Assembly: GCA_020248905.1 (NCBI GenBank)
Contig: JADCGR010000011.1
Location: 92,481 to 156,480 of the forward strand
Length of the DNA stretch: 64,000 nt
DNA from: Curvibacter sp.
GTDB taxonomy: Bacteria; Pseudomonadota; Gammaproteobacteria; Burkholderiales; Burkholderiaceae_C
Reading direction: 5' to 3'
This document shows positions 63,056 through 64,000 of the stretch, piece by piece; the stretch's first letter is position 1; the number at the start of each line of letters is the position of its first letter. The position numbers and the translations under genes are program-made. The notes beneath the pieces are model-generated. The model was not told where the DNA came from, did not search any database, and saw nothing but the letters and a program-made list of their open reading frames with translations.

Positions 63056-64000
63056 GAGCAGCGCCCCCGTCAGCGCTGGCTGATCCTGGCCCATGCCTTC
63101 AACAAGGACGGCCGGGCGGCCAGCCAGACCGTCACCGACAAGCTTCCCCACCTGCGCGCCACCGGCATCGAGCTGGTGGTGCTCAGCGGCGTTTCCGGCA
63201 GCCGGGACCCGGTGGTCGAGCATCATCAGCTCTGGCCGGCCGGCCCGGCAGGCCTGCGCTTCAAGTTGCGCCACGTGCTGCGTCGCCGCTTCCCCAATCG
63301 CTATGCCTACCGCACGCTCATGAGCCTGGCCTCTGTGTTGCTGCCGGGCCTGGTGGTCGAGAAGCTGCTGCGCCCGCTGGAAAGCTCCTGGTCCTGGTGG
63401 CTCAGCGCGTACTGGAAGGGCAGGGCGCTGGCGCGCCAGCAGCCCTTTGACCTGATCTATTCAACGGGCAGGTCAACGCCGCCCACCTGGCCGGCCGGGC
63501 CCTCAAGCGCAGCCTGGGTCTGCCCTGGCTGGCCGAGGTGCACGACCCCTTCATCACCCCCGGCATCAAGCTGCAGCAGGACACGGTCACCCGCACCCTG
63601 GCCCGCCGCATGCTGGACCTGCCCCCGGAGGCGCCACGGCTGCTTATTGTGGCCAACGACTACCGGCGCAAGGGCCTGGATGCGCTGCTTGCCGCGCTCA
63701 AGCTGCTGCCTTCCGACGTCCAGCTGGTCGTGGCAGGCAAGCCCGGGGCCGCACCGCGTTATGTAGCGCTGGCACGCGAGCTCGGGCTCGCATCGCGCGT
63801 GCATTTCCTCGGTCCGCTGGACGACCTGACGCCTGCCTACCGTGCCGTCGATGCGCTCGCCCACCCGACCTTGGAGGACACCTACGCCATGGTGGTCCTC
63901 GAGGCCATGTCGCACGGCCTGCCGGTGGTGCTCAGCGGTCCCGCGCACTGCGGCATCGCGCGCGAGCTGCATGATGGTCAGGCGGCGCTGCTGCTGCACG
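63056..64000 (+). pseudogene. Truncated, frameshifted, chimeric glycosyltransferase (3' end outside window)
   Basis: After the HEPN stop, a frame without a standard start codon (frame of 63071) reads a glycosyltransferase N-terminal domain: 'RWLILAHAFNKDGRAASQ' to 'PFDLIYSTG' near 63466. There the sense shifts to the frame of 63469 (QVNAAHLAGRALKRSLG, then LPWLAEVHDPF), a frameshift. At 63553 it joins sequence nearly identical to codons 172 onward of the upstream glycosyltransferase. A TTG at 63048 (Leu-Ser-Lys-Ser-Ser) could be the lost start if a single base near 63076 has gone. So this is a decayed hybrid. Confidence 0.75.
63553..64000 (+). repeat. Direct repeat, right copy (inside chimeric glycosyltransferase)
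   Basis: Matches 61615-62062 at an offset of 1938 bp up to the window edge; the repeat probably continues beyond. The frame within it is open. Confidence 0.9.

Noticed and set aside
61615..64000. Insertion sequence or transposon between the duplicated glycosyltransferase segments
   Set aside because: No transposase and no terminal inverted repeats or target duplications were seen; the intervening genes are MNT/HEPN and glycosyltransferase parts.

Overview
The window is GC-rich, densely packed bacterial chromosome that reads as a betaproteobacterium of the Burkholderiales, most likely the Comamonadaceae. This rests on gene order (ndk-rlmN-pilF-rodZ-ispG-hisS-yfgM-bamB-der-hfq-hflX-hflK-hflC-hisZ-purA; hemF-nadD-rsfS-rlmH-maf-rng), on RisA/RisS-like two-component genes, on a 3-hydroxybutyrate dehydrogenase, and on an interspersed two-hairpin intergenic repeat of a kind I associate with that family. 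No tRNA, rRNA, CRISPR array or complete insertion sequence was seen.

Layout. 1-5362: end of a charged coiled-coil gene, a PP2C phosphatase, a YdcH-like small protein overlapping a DinG/YoaA-type helicase, bamD and rluD. 5492-7500: scpB and rluB. 7616-24471: the long forward housekeeping block (nucleotide, rRNA/tRNA modification, pilus, cell shape, isoprenoid, outer-membrane assembly, ribosome GTPases, Hfq, HflKC, HisZ, PurA, a purine phosphoribosyltransferase). 24694-28863: a Cys/Met PLP enzyme, a DUF2189 membrane protein and a NodI/NodJ-like ABC exporter. 28838-32896: MnmD, two small proteins, MnmH, and the divergent tesA/ybbA pair. 32897-33430 is a lower-GC island with a terminator and a small winged-helix-like ORF. 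33431-42127: rlmB, two small Gln-rich proteins, a Tat-exported PhoD phosphatase, and a reverse operon mfd - ECF-like permease - serB - thioredoxin-like protein. 42128-46416: ispD-ispF, an OmpR/EnvZ-type pair and a SIMPL-domain protein. 46491-53168: relA with an alpha/beta hydrolase, bdhA, a TIR-like protein with an apparent frameshift, and a HerA-like ATPase. 53228-61082: yebC, purD, an acyltransferase, hemF, nadD, rsfS, rlmH, maf, rng. 61102-64000: a glycosyltransferase, a HEPN/MNT toxin-antitoxin pair, and a truncated, frameshifted, chimeric second glycosyltransferase that runs off the end.

Most of the window is core genome. The parts that look accessory or evolutionarily active are: (i) 50502-53168, where a TIR-like effector-type domain on a repeat-rich linker lies just downstream of a HerA-family ATPase; (ii) 61102-64000, where a HEPN/MNT module sits between two glycosyltransferases that share a near-identical 448+ bp segment; (iii) the low-GC island at 32897-33430; (iv) at least six copies or relatives of the intergenic repeat, one of which has become the N-terminal coding sequence of maf.

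Genes are packed with many ATGA/GTGA overlaps, so most are probably read from long operons. All functions are assigned by reading motifs; no database search was possible.
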